From NCBI GenBank assembly GCA_964548475.1, contig CAZJRF010000029.1, positions 1 to 21,455 on the forward strand: a stretch of DNA of 21,455 bases, written 5' to 3'. Both the position numbers and the translations under genes were made by a program. Below the pieces are notes generated by a model. It did not search any database. It was given only the letters and a program-made list of their open reading frames with translations, and was not told the DNA's origin. Each line of letters opens with the position of its first letter. Position 1 is the stretch's first letter. This document shows, in pieces, positions 6,737 through 14,065 of this stretch. Origin of the DNA: VGBK01 sp964548475. Its GTDB lineage: Bacteria > Actinomycetota > Acidimicrobiia > Spongiisociales > UBA11373.

Positions 6737-7738
6737 ATGCGAGCCATGCGCCTCTCCCGGCCCGGCCCAGCCGAGGGCCGTCCCCTTGAAGCCACCGACC
6801 TTCCCGACCCGGTGCCGGGGCCCGGGGAGCTGCTGCTGGACGTGGCGGCCTGCGGCGTCTGCCGCACCGATCTGCAGCTGGTCGAGGGCGATCTGGCGGC
6901 CCGCCGCCTGCCCGTCGTCCCCGGCCATCAGATAGTCGGCCGGGTGGCCGCGGTCGGGCCCGACGCGCCGGGATGGGCAGTGGGCGACCGGGCTGGGGTC
7001 GGCTGGCTGGGAGGGTCCTGCGGGGAGTGCGGCTGGTGCCGCAGCGGCCGGGAGAACCTGTGTGAACAAGCCGCCTTCACAGGGTGGGACCGCGACGGCG
7101 GATACGCCGAGAAGGCGCTGGTCCGGGCCGACTTCGCGGTGAGGCTGCCGGAGCGCTTCGCCGATCTGGCCGCCGCTCCCCTGCTCTGCGGCGGGGTGAT
7201 CGGCTACCGGGCCTTGCGAGTCAGCGGCATCCGTCCCGGCGAGCGCCTCGGCCTGTACGGCTTCGGGGCCTCCGCCCTGCTCGCCATCCAGGTGGCGGTG
7301 CACTGGGGATGCCAGGTCTTCGTGACCACCCGGTCCCCGGCTGAGCAGCAACGAGCCCGGGAGATGGGCGCCGAGTGGGCCGGCTCCTACGACGACCCGC
7401 CGCCGCTGCCCCTTGACGCGGCGGTGACCTTTGCTCCGGTCGGCGACGTAGTGGTGGCCGCCCTGCGCGCCCTCGACCGGGGTGGGGTGGTGGCGATCAA
7501 CGCCATCCACCTGGACCGCATTCCCGAGTTCTCCTATGACCTGCTCTGGTGGGAGCGGCAGATCCGCAGCGTGGCCAACTTCACCCGGCGGGACGCCCAA
7601 GAGTTCGTGGACCTCGCCGCCCGCATCCCCATCCACACGGTGGCCGACCCCTACCCGCTCGAGGAGGCCAACACCGCCCTCCTCCGCTTGAAAGAAGGTC
7701 GCGTCTCCGGAGCGGCGGTGCTCGTCGTCGGCGGGTAA
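6737..7738 (+). CDS. Zinc-dependent alcohol dehydrogenase (AdhA-like MDR)
   Basis: A 333-residue medium-chain dehydrogenase/reductase. Catalytic zinc ligands are C39 in ACGVCRTD and H64 in PGHQIVGRV. The structural zinc set is C95, C98, C101 and C109 in CGECGWCRSGRENLC. The nucleotide-binding domain follows (GLYGFGASALLAIQ), though its glycine loop is a variant of GxGxxG. The N-terminal pattern PDPVPGPGELLLDVAACGVCRTDL matches the mycobacterial AdhA group, which oxidises alcohols or reduces aldehydes with NAD(P). ATG at 6737 is six bases behind TAGGGT (6725-6730) and has no clear ribosome site, so it is probably leaderless; ATG at 6746 is an alternative. The next gene starts 10 bp after the stop. 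Confidence 0.9.
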   Translation: MRAMRLSRPGPAEGRPLEATDLPDPVPGPGELLLDVAACGVCRTDLQLVEGDLAARRLPVVPGHQIVGRVAAVGPDAPGWAVGDRAGVGWLGGSCGECGWCRSGRENLCEQAAFTGWDRDGGYAEKALVRADFAVRLPERFADLAAAPLLCGGVIGYRALRVSGIRPGERLGLYGFGASALLAIQVAVHWGCQVFVTTRSPAEQQRAREMGAEWAGSYDDPPPLPLDAAVTFAPVGDVVVAALRALDRGGVVAINAIHLDRIPEFSYDLLWWERQIRSVANFTRRDAQEFVDLAARIPIHTVADPYPLEEANTALLRLKEGRVSGAAVLVVGG

Positions 7739-7748
7739 CGTCGGGGCC

Positions 7749-8576
7749 GTGAACCCCTTCGCGATCGTCGGCATCGTCGTGGATTTGGCGGGGATGGCCG
7801 TGATCGTGGCCGGGGTGCTCATCTCCGGGGAGCTGCGCTGGCCGCTCATAATCGCCGGGGCCACGCTCTCTTTCATCGGGGTCGTCATGTTCGTGATCGG
7901 CCGGAAGGCCGGTCGTTTCTACGGGGTGTCTCCCCGGCTGGCGGCCCGGGGGACCCCGGCCACCGCGCTGGTCGAGCAGATGCAGGACACCGGCGTCATC
8001 TTCAACGGCTCGCCTGTGGTCCGCTTTCACCTCAACGTGAGCCACCAGGCCCACGACTACCCCGCCAAGGTGCAGCAGGCCCTCCCCCGCTCGCGTCGGG
8101 AGGAGGTGTCGATCGGCTCCCGGGTAGCGGTCAGGGTGGACCCGGAGGACTCAGGCCGGCTCGTCATCGACTGGTCGCAGGCCCCGGCGGCGCCCCGAGG
8201 CGTGGCGGCGCCCGCCGCCGCTCCCACCGGCCACACCCCGGCGGACTCCACTCCTGCCGAGCGCCGCCGGTCGGCCGCCGAACTGCTCGCCCGGGGCCGG
8301 CGAGGCACCGCCCGCATCGTGGCCGCCCAGGAGGCCGGCGACGCCGTCCGGCTGGGGCTGATGCCCCCCGACGACGAGCGGGCAGGGGCGATGATGGCCC
8401 TCCTCGACCTCGAGGTGAAGCTGCCCGGGCGCGACCCTTATCCCGCCCGGGTTATGCACTGGGTGCCTGCTGCGCTGGCCGGGCAGGTAGGGCCGGGGCG
8501 GGAGGTGGTGGTGGCGGTCGATCGCGACGATCCCGAGCGGGAAGTGGCCATCGACTGGGAGGCATCCCCCGGCTGA
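7749..8576 (+). CDS. Two-helix membrane protein with a duplicated DUF3592-like domain
   Basis: A 275-residue protein. Transmembrane helices lie at about 5-26 and 31-50. Two copies of a small beta-rich domain follow, at ~69-143 and ~187-271, joined by an Ala/Pro linker (145-172). Both copies start with a 'G-T/GTA-hV' strand, carry a 'YPA-V' strand, and end in 'V-VAVD-DD/ED...IDW', so the second is a diverged duplicate. The pattern fits the uncharacterised DUF3592-type family with extracytoplasmic domains. GTG at 7749 sits seven bases after TAACGT, which overlaps the stop of the dehydrogenase gene, suggesting a leaderless start. Function unknown. Confidence 0.7.
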   Translation: MNPFAIVGIVVDLAGMAVIVAGVLISGELRWPLIIAGATLSFIGVVMFVIGRKAGRFYGVSPRLAARGTPATALVEQMQDTGVIFNGSPVVRFHLNVSHQAHDYPAKVQQALPRSRREEVSIGSRVAVRVDPEDSGRLVIDWSQAPAAPRGVAAPAAAPTGHTPADSTPAERRRSAAELLARGRRGTARIVAAQEAGDAVRLGLMPPDDERAGAMMALLDLEVKLPGRDPYPARVMHWVPAALAGQVGPGREVVVAVDRDDPEREVAIDWEASPG

Positions 8577-8625
8577 TTCTCCCCAACCCTTGCCGGTCCG
8601 CCGCTCGCGGAGGATCATCTAGTTG

Positions 8626-9666
8626 ATGCAGACCGGAGTGACCGCCCGCTTCTGGCACCTCCGGGACGACGGCCGGGTGCAGTGCGACCTCTGCCCGCGG
8701 GCCTGCCGNNNNNNNNNNTGCTTCGTGCGGGCCCGCCGCGGCGATGAGCTGGTGCTCACCACCTACGGGCGCTCCAGCGGTTTCTGCGTGGATCCCATCG
8801 AGAAGAAACCCCTCTACCACTTCCGGCCGGGGAGCGGCGTGTTGTCCTTCGGCACCGCCGGCTGCAACCTGGCCTGCCGCTTCTGCCAGAACTGGGACAT
8901 CTCCAAGGCCGTCGCCGACGACGTGGCGGCCGAGGAGGCCTCCCCGGACGACATCGCCGCCACCGCCGAGCGCGTGGGGGCCGAGGGCGTGGCCTTCACT
9001 TACAACGACCCGGTGGTCTTCCACGAGTACGCGGTCGATGTCGCCCGCGCCTGCCGGACGCGGGGTATCGCCACCGTGGCGGTCACCGCGGGCTACCGGG
9101 CCGAGTTCTACACCCTCATGGACGCGGCCAACATCGATCTGAAGTCGTTCGACGACGGCTTCTACCGTCGCTACTGCGGCGGCCGCCTGGCCCCGGTGTT
9201 GGAGACCCTGGAGTACGTGCGGCATCACACCTCCTCCTGGCTGGAGATCACCACCCTGCTGATCCCCGGCCTCAACGACTCCCCAGAGGAGATCTCGGCC
9301 CTGGCCTCCTGGGTGGCCGGCCACCTGGGGGAGGACACCCCCCTCCACTTCAGCGCCTTCCACCCCGCCTTTCGTCTCACCGACCGGCCCCCCACCCCAC
9401 CCTCCACCCTGGCAGAAGCGCGCCGTATCGCCCTGGCCCGGGGCCTGCGCCACGTCTACACCGGCAACATCGACGACCCGGACGGCCAGACCACTCGCTG
9501 CCACCACTGCGGGGCGGTGCTGGTGGGGCGCGACTGGTACCGCCTCACTGCCTGGGGCCTGGACGAGAACGGGCGCTGCCGTGCCTGCGGCACTCCCTGC
9601 CCCGGGGTGTTCCCGGCCGCCCCGGGCGCCTGGGGCCCCTGCCGGCGGCGGGTGCAGCCCCGCTGA
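8626..9666 (+). CDS. amrS: AmmeMemoRadiSam-type radical SAM enzyme AmrS (interrupted by an assembly gap)
   Basis: A radical SAM enzyme of ~346 residues with C-x3-C-x2-C in AGCNLACRFCQNWDIS (8863-8886), which binds the SAM-cleaving 4Fe-4S cluster. An N-terminal CDLCPRAC motif, YGRSSGFCVDPIEKKPLYHF, DLKSF and LLIPGLNDS are all typical of AmrS. The C-terminus carries two CxxC pairs (CHHC, CRAC) like a zinc ribbon. In other genomes AmrS sits with Memo and AMMECR1-like genes; neither is in this window. Ten Ns break the gene between the last cysteine of CDLCPRAC and CFVR, with the frame kept. ATG at 8626 is preceded by GGAGG; a TTG at 8623 has the better spacing. The product's exact reaction is unknown. 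Confidence 0.85.
   Translation: MQTGVTARFWHLRDDGRVQCDLCPRACXXXXCFVRARRGDELVLTTYGRSSGFCVDPIEKKPLYHFRPGSGVLSFGTAGCNLACRFCQNWDISKAVADDVAAEEASPDDIAATAERVGAEGVAFTYNDPVVFHEYAVDVARACRTRGIATVAVTAGYRAEFYTLMDAANIDLKSFDDGFYRRYCGGRLAPVLETLEYVRHHTSSWLEITTLLIPGLNDSPEEISALASWVAGHLGEDTPLHFSAFHPAFRLTDRPPTPPSTLAEARRIALARGLRHVYTGNIDDPDGQTTRCHHCGAVLVGRDWYRLTAWGLDENGRCRACGTPCPGVFPAAPGAWGPCRRRVQPR
8709..8718. other. Assembly gap (10 Ns) inside amrS
   Basis: Exactly ten Ns, a usual placeholder length. Related enzymes, as I recall them, have about nine residues between the flanking cysteines, whereas the written gap leaves four, so roughly 15 more bases are probably missing. Confidence 0.95.
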
Positions 9667-10613
9667 TGGACGCCGGGCCCTTCACCATTGCCGACTGGGA
9701 GCCGGCCTACCTGGAGTTGTGGCGGCGGGGCGAGCTCGACGCCCGGGCGGAAGCGGCCCGGGCCGAGCTACGCGAGTGCCGGGCCTGCCCCCGGGATTGC
9801 GGGGTGGACCGCCTGGCAGGGGAGACGTCGGTGTGCCGGGTGGGCCGCCATGCGGTGGTGGCCAGCGCCTTCCTCCACCACGGGGAGGAGGACTGCCTGC
9901 GGGGCCGGCGGGGCTCGGGGACCATCTTCTTCTCCGGCTGCAACCTGCGCTGCGCCTTCTGCCAGAACTGGGACATCTCCCAGCACCTGCCTGGTCGGGA
10001 ATGTCGCGCCGAAGACCTGGCCGCCCTGATGCTGGCCCTGCAGGAGCAGGGATGCCACAACATCAACCTGGTCACCCCGGAGCACGTGGCCCCCCAGGTG
10101 GTGGAGGCGCTGGCCCTCGCCGTGCCGGCCGGCTTGCGCCTCCCCATCGTCTACAACACCGGCGGCTACGACGGGCTCGCCTCGCTGCACCTGGTGGAGG
10201 GCCTGGTCGACGTCTACATGCCCGACTTCAAGTTCTGGGAGCCGGCCACCGCCCGCCGGCTGGCCGGGGCCGCCGACTACCCGGCACGGGCCCGGGAGGC
10301 CCTCAGCGAGATGCACCGGCAGGTGGGGGTGCTGCACCTGGGCCTCGACGGTCTGGCCCGCCGGGGCGTGCTGGTGCGCCACCTGCTGCTGCCCGGCCTG
10401 GGAGCAGAGACGGCCGCCGTCTTCACCTGGCTGGCCGAGGCCCTCTCTCCCGACACCTACCTGAACATCATGGGCCAGTACCGGCCCGACCACCGGGTGC
10501 CCGGCGGGGAGAGCTTTGCCGACCTCGACCGCCGCCCGCTGCCCGAAGAGATGGCCGCTGCTTACCGGGCCGCTCGCGCCGCCGGCCTGTGGCGGTTCGA
10601 CGAGCGGACCTGA
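9666..10613 (+). CDS. PflX-like radical SAM protein (COG1313 type)
   Basis: A 315-residue radical SAM protein with C92, C96 and C99 in SGCNLRCAFCQNWDIS. An N-terminal cysteine cluster (C38, C41, C45, C57) resembles that of the PflX family, once called putative pyruvate-formate-lyase activators. The segments HNINLVTPEH, LPIVYNTGGYD, DVYMPDFKFW and YLNIMGQYRPDH are typical of this group. It lacks a glycyl-radical partner in the window, so activation of pyruvate formate lyase is unproven. Its ATG overlaps the amrS stop (TGATG), so the two are translationally coupled. Both share the string CQNWDIS after the cluster motif, consistent with related folds. Confidence 0.85.
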   Translation: MDAGPFTIADWEPAYLELWRRGELDARAEAARAELRECRACPRDCGVDRLAGETSVCRVGRHAVVASAFLHHGEEDCLRGRRGSGTIFFSGCNLRCAFCQNWDISQHLPGRECRAEDLAALMLALQEQGCHNINLVTPEHVAPQVVEALALAVPAGLRLPIVYNTGGYDGLASLHLVEGLVDVYMPDFKFWEPATARRLAGAADYPARAREALSEMHRQVGVLHLGLDGLARRGVLVRHLLLPGLGAETAAVFTWLAEALSPDTYLNIMGQYRPDHRVPGGESFADLDRRPLPEEMAAAYRAARAAGLWRFDERT

Positions 10614-10635
10614 CCGCCGGACCCTCGGCCGGGCC

Positions 10636-10896
10636 TCAGCGGCCCTGCTCGGCCCGCCGCCGCCGGGCCAGCCCGGTGACGACCCCGACGACCGCTCCCG
10701 CCCCGGCCCCGATCGCTACCAGCACCCAGGGGGAAGCCCCTGCCGACTGCTCGCCGGCCGCAGTGGTCGTGGTGGTCTCCCCTACCTGGACGGCTACCAC
10801 CCCGTCATCGGCCGACACGGGCGAAGGCGGAGCAGACACCACCATCGCGGCCGCCAGGAGCAAGGTCAGCATCACGAGCGCGGCGATCCGGTCCAT
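10636..10896 (-). CDS. Small secreted, C-terminally anchored protein
   Basis: An 86-residue protein starting at ATG 10896; the frame extends upstream but the signal peptide fixes this start. Residues 1-30 are a signal peptide (LVMLTLLLAAAMVV core, cleavage likely near PVSA-DD). A short Thr-rich stretch (ETTTTTAAGE) follows, then a glycine/alanine-rich helix at about 52-73 and the basic tail RRRRAEQGR. The layout resembles a cell-wall sorting signal but I see no LPxTG-like pentapeptide. Function unknown. It lies between the radical SAM pair (convergent, 22 bp away) and the divergent fusion gene. Confidence 0.55.
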   Translation of the reverse strand: MDRIAALVMLTLLLAAAMVVSAPPSPVSADDGVVAVQVGETTTTTAAGEQSAGASPWVLVAIGAGAGAVVGVVTGLARRRRAEQGR

Positions 10897-11032
10897 CGGC
10901 CCATTCTGGCTCGCGCGAGCGGCGGGGACACACCCGGCGGCAAGCCCCGGCGGGCCGGGGCCGCGCGACATACCATGTGGCGACACGCCCACCCGGAGAC
11001 ACTCTCCCCCTCACCCGGCAGGAGGAACCACC

Positions 11033-12244
11033 ATGGCCCGCATCGACATCACCCTGGAGCAGCGTATCGAGGCCCCGCCCGCCCGGGTGTACGAGGCCTT
11101 CACCAACTCGACCGCCCTGCGGGGTTGGCTGTGCGACGGGGCCACGGTTCACCCCGCCCGGGGCGGGGCGATCTACCTGTGGTGGACTTCCGGCTACTAC
11201 GCCGTCGGGGAGTACCGCAAGCTGGCCCACGGCGAGAGGGTGAGCTTCACCTGGCGGGGCCGGGGGGAGCCCGGGCAGAGCCGGGTGCGGGTGGACCTGC
11301 GCCCAGACGGGGAGGGCACCGTCGTCTCTCTCGCCCATCGGCGGGTGGGAACGGGCAAGAAGTGGGCTGAGGCGGCGGAGTCCATCCGCCGCGGGTGGGA
11401 GCGGGGTCTGGAGAACCTGTGCTCGGTGCTGGAGACCGGCCACGACCTGCGCTTCACCCGGCGGCCGATGATGGGCATTTTCCCCGACGCCTTCAACCCG
11501 GAGGAGGCCGGCCGCCTCGGCGTGCCGGTGAACAAGGGGATCCTGGCCGGAGGCGTAGTGGAGGGCATGGGCGCCGCTACCGCCGGCCTGGAGAAGGGTG
11601 ACGTCATCGTTCGCATCGACGGGGCGAAGATCTCCGATTGGGCCTCACTGGAAGCGGCGCTGGGAGCGCACCGGGCGGGGGATGAGGTAGCGGTCACCTA
11701 CTACCGCGGCCCGGAGAAGCGAACCACGGTGATGACCCTCTCCGCCCGGGCGGTCGAGGAGCCGCCGGCCACTCCCGCCGCCCTGGCCGAGGCGGTGGGA
11801 CGGGCAGACGAGGACTGCCTGCTCCGGCTGGAAGAGATCCTGGCCGGAGTGCCCGACGAGGCAACCGGGCGCCGCCCCGCCGAGCGCGCGTGGAGCGTCA
11901 AAGAGGTGCTCTGCCACCTCATCTTCACCCACCGCTCCACCCGGGGGTGGATCGTGGACCTGGTAGGGGGGCAGGAGCGCTGGGCCGACGACTGGCCGGG
12001 GAACCTGGACATCGCCCACGCCGGCCTGCTGGCCGTCTATCCCACCGCCGGCGAACTGCTGGCGGAGTTGCGTCGCAACTCTGCCGAGACCCGGGCCCTG
12101 ATCGCCGCCCTGCCGGAGACGTTCGTGGCCCGTAAAGGCGCCTACTGGCGCCTGGCCCACGATCTCATCGAGACCTTCACTTCCCACAACGAGGCTCACC
12201 TCTCCCAGATCGAGGAGGCGCTCGCCGCCGGGCAGTCCGGCTGA
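11033..12244 (+). CDS. SRPBCC (AHSA1-like) - PDZ - DinB three-domain fusion
   Basis: The ATG at 11033 has GGAGG seven bases upstream, so the long open frame further 5' is not part of the gene. The 403-residue product has three domains. Residues 1-137 form an AHSA1/SRPBCC ligand-binding domain (IEAPPARVYEAFTN, GWLCDGA, SIRRGWERGLENL). Residues ~148-237 form a PDZ domain (GILAGGVVEGMGAATAGL, KGDVIVRIDG). Residues ~250-400 are a DinB/YfiT-like four-helix domain with putative metal ligands H295 (WSVKEVLCHL) and H385 and H389 (SHNEAH). No signal peptide or membrane helix is seen, so the PDZ is probably cytoplasmic. DinB enzymes include thiol-dependent transferases; SRPBCC domains bind hydrophobic ligands. 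I know of no standard family with this order. Function unknown. Confidence 0.82.
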   Translation: MARIDITLEQRIEAPPARVYEAFTNSTALRGWLCDGATVHPARGGAIYLWWTSGYYAVGEYRKLAHGERVSFTWRGRGEPGQSRVRVDLRPDGEGTVVSLAHRRVGTGKKWAEAAESIRRGWERGLENLCSVLETGHDLRFTRRPMMGIFPDAFNPEEAGRLGVPVNKGILAGGVVEGMGAATAGLEKGDVIVRIDGAKISDWASLEAALGAHRAGDEVAVTYYRGPEKRTTVMTLSARAVEEPPATPAALAEAVGRADEDCLLRLEEILAGVPDEATGRRPAERAWSVKEVLCHLIFTHRSTRGWIVDLVGGQERWADDWPGNLDIAHAGLLAVYPTAGELLAELRRNSAETRALIAALPETFVARKGAYWRLAHDLIETFTSHNEAHLSQIEEALAAGQSG

Positions 12245-12252
12245 CCGCCGGC

Positions 12253-12296
12253 CCGTCCGGGGCCGGACCCGCCCTTTCGGGACCGTCCGGGGCCGG
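12253..12296. repeat. 14-bp direct repeat in the convergent spacer, possible bidirectional terminator
   Basis: CCGTCCGGGGCCGG occurs at 12253-12266 and again at 12283-12296, a period of 30 bp. Each copy contains the self-complementary CCGGGGCCGG, and a small stem (CCCG...CGGG) lies between them. It fills almost the whole gap between the stops of the fusion gene (+) and the phosphate transporter (-). Confidence 0.55.
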
Positions 12297-12297
12297 G

Positions 12298-13344
12298 TCA
12301 GCCTTTGAAGAGGCTCACCACCAGGATGAAGAGGGAGGCCGCCACGGCCGACATGGGCACGGTGAAGATCCAGGCCCACACCACCCGGCGGGCCACCCCC
12401 CAGCGCACCGCCGAGAGGCGGCGGGTGGCCCCCACCCCGACGATGGCCCCGGTGATGGTGTGGGTGGTGGAGACCGGGATGCCCAGCGAGGTGTTCAGGG
12501 CCAGGGTCACCGCCCCGGCGGTCTCCGCCGCGAACCCGTGCACCGGCCGCAGCCGAGTGATGCGTGCCCCCATGGTGTGCACGATGCGCCATCCCCCGGT
12601 CATCGTGCCCAGGGCGATGGCGGCGTGGGCGGAGAGCACCACCCACAGCGGGATCTCGGGCAGGCGGCCCCCGGCACCGGAAGCCAGGAAGCCTCCCGCC
12701 ACCAGCACCGCGGTCATGACGCCCATGGAGTTCTGGGCGTCGTTGCCACCGTGCCCCAGGCTGTAGGCGGCGGCCGAGAGCAACTGGCCGCGGCGGAAAA
12801 TGTGATCCACCCGGTCGGGCCGCGAGCGGCGGAAGATCCAGAGCAGAGCCACCATGAACAGGTAGCCCAGGATCATGCCCAGCAGGGGCGAGAGGACGAT
12901 GAAGATGATGATCCTGATCCATCCCCTGGCCACCAGCAAGCCGGCGTAGGGGCCGCCGGTGATCATCTGGGCGGTGAGGGCGCCGCCGGCGAACCCTCCG
13001 GCCAGGGCGTGCGACGAGCTGGAGGGGAGCCCGAAGTACCAGGTGATCACGTTCCAGATGACTGCCCCGAGCAGGGCCCCGAGCAGCACCCACAACTGCC
13101 AGCCACCCTCGACTCGGTTCACGTCCACCAGTCCCTCCCCCACCGTCCTGGCTACCCCGGTGCCGAACACCAGGAAGGCGATGAAGTTGAAGGAGGCCGC
13201 CCACACCACCGCCAGGCCGGGCGGGAGCACCCGGGTGGAGACCACGGTGGCGATGGAGTTGGCCGCGTCGTGCCAGCCGTTGGCGAAGTTGAACAGCAGC
13301 GCCGCCATGATGATGATGGTGGCGAAGGCGGCAGAGGCGTCCAC
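12298..13344 (-). CDS. pit: PiT family low-affinity inorganic phosphate transporter
   Basis: A 348-residue membrane protein with about ten helices and the two inverted halves of the PiT family. The first half carries NGWHDAANSIATVVSTRVL (22-40) and PSSSSHALAGG (107-117). The second carries GGNDAQNSMGVMTAVL (199-214) and PVSTTHTITGA (290-300). These mark proton- or sodium-driven uptake of phosphate, often as a metal-phosphate complex. The start is GTG at 13344, 16 bp after the DUF47 gene, with no strong ribosome site, so coupling to the upstream gene is likely. The pairing with DUF47 is the usual one for PiT operons. Confidence 0.93.
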   Translation of the reverse strand: MDASAAFATIIIMAALLFNFANGWHDAANSIATVVSTRVLPPGLAVVWAASFNFIAFLVFGTGVARTVGEGLVDVNRVEGGWQLWVLLGALLGAVIWNVITWYFGLPSSSSHALAGGFAGGALTAQMITGGPYAGLLVARGWIRIIIFIVLSPLLGMILGYLFMVALLWIFRRSRPDRVDHIFRRGQLLSAAAYSLGHGGNDAQNSMGVMTAVLVAGGFLASGAGGRLPEIPLWVVLSAHAAIALGTMTGGWRIVHTMGARITRLRPVHGFAAETAGAVTLALNTSLGIPVSTTHTITGAIVGVGATRRLSAVRWGVARRVVWAWIFTVPMSAVAASLFILVVSLFKG

Positions 13345-13360
13345 GGCCGGCGATCGCCGC

Positions 13361-13972
13361 TCAGGTGTGCTTCACGACGATGCTCTCGAGCACTTCGGCC
13401 AGGTGCTTGCACCGGTCGAGGGAGTCCTCCAGCTGCTCGTAGATGAAGACCCATTTGATGACCTCGATCGGGCTGGGCTCCTCGGTGAACAGACGACGAA
13501 GCGCCTCGGCATACAGGACGTCGCCCCGCTTCTCAAGGCGGCGCACCCGTTTGGCATGCTCGGTGACCCCGTTGTGCCCCTTCAGCTGGCCGAAGGCGGA
13601 CTCCACCTCGGCCAGCGAGTCCGACAGCAGGCCGGCGATCTCGGGGATGTCGGGGCGCAGCGGCACCGCGTTGGAGATCTCCAGACGCCGGGCCAGGCCG
13701 TTCACCTCGTCGATGATATCGTCGCACCGGGTGGTGAGCAGGTAGATGTCCTCGCGGTCCAGGGGAGTGATGAAGCTGGTGTTCAGCTTGCCGACGATGT
13801 CGGCCGCCAGGTCGTCGCATTCCTCCTCGATGGCCTTGATCTGCTCGCCGTACTCGGCCCGGCGGTCGTAATCGTCGAGCAGCTTCACGAAGATGACGGC
13901 CCCGGAGTGCACCTTGCCGATCAGGTCGCCCAACAAGGCAAAGTACTTCTCGTCGCGAGGGATCAGCCTCAC
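13361..13972 (-). CDS. DUF47 family PhoU-like protein (PiT accessory)
   Basis: An all-helical 203-residue protein starting with VRLIPRDEKYFALL, matching the usual DUF47 N-terminus, so I chose GTG at 13972. In-frame GTGs at 13993 and 14011 would add 7 or 13 residues. Conserved acidic metal-binding stretches are AIEEECDDLAADI and TTRCDDIIDEV, the PhoU-like E/DxxxD pattern. DUF47 proteins regulate or assist the neighbouring PiT transporter. It is cytoplasmic, with no membrane helix, and lies first in the two-gene operon, 16 bp from pit. Confidence 0.9.
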   Translation of the reverse strand: MRLIPRDEKYFALLGDLIGKVHSGAVIFVKLLDDYDRRAEYGEQIKAIEEECDDLAADIVGKLNTSFITPLDREDIYLLTTRCDDIIDEVNGLARRLEISNAVPLRPDIPEIAGLLSDSLAEVESAFGQLKGHNGVTEHAKRVRRLEKRGDVLYAEALRRLFTEEPSPIEVIKWVFIYEQLEDSLDRCKHLAEVLESIVVKHT

Positions 13973-14065
13973 CGTAGGACTCGAATCATGCACCGCATCA
14001 ACCCGGCACACTAACGCGTCGAGGCGAGGCCGGGTCGAGCAGGCCCGGGCTTGCGCGCTCCCCGG

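Noticed and set aside
6665..7888. 407-codon minus-strand frame opposite the alcohol dehydrogenase
   Set aside because: Mirror of a gene with intact zinc and cofactor motifs; composition is not protein-like.
8452..9507. 351-codon minus-strand frame opposite amrS
   Set aside because: Shadow frame spanning the N gap; no domain and the opposite strand is clearly coding.
9581..11032. In-frame extension of the SRPBCC-PDZ-DinB frame back to 9581
   Set aside because: The extension is a Pro/Gly/Arg-rich shadow of the PflX gene; a strong ribosome site and ATG at 11033 start the real protein.
11645..13204. 519-codon minus-strand frame across the fusion gene and pit
   Set aside because: It overlaps two clear genes in another frame, has no recognisable domain, and is His/Gly/Arg-rich.
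12460..13446. 328-codon plus-strand frame opposite pit
   Set aside because: His/Gly/Gln-rich mirror of the phosphate transporter; no domain.
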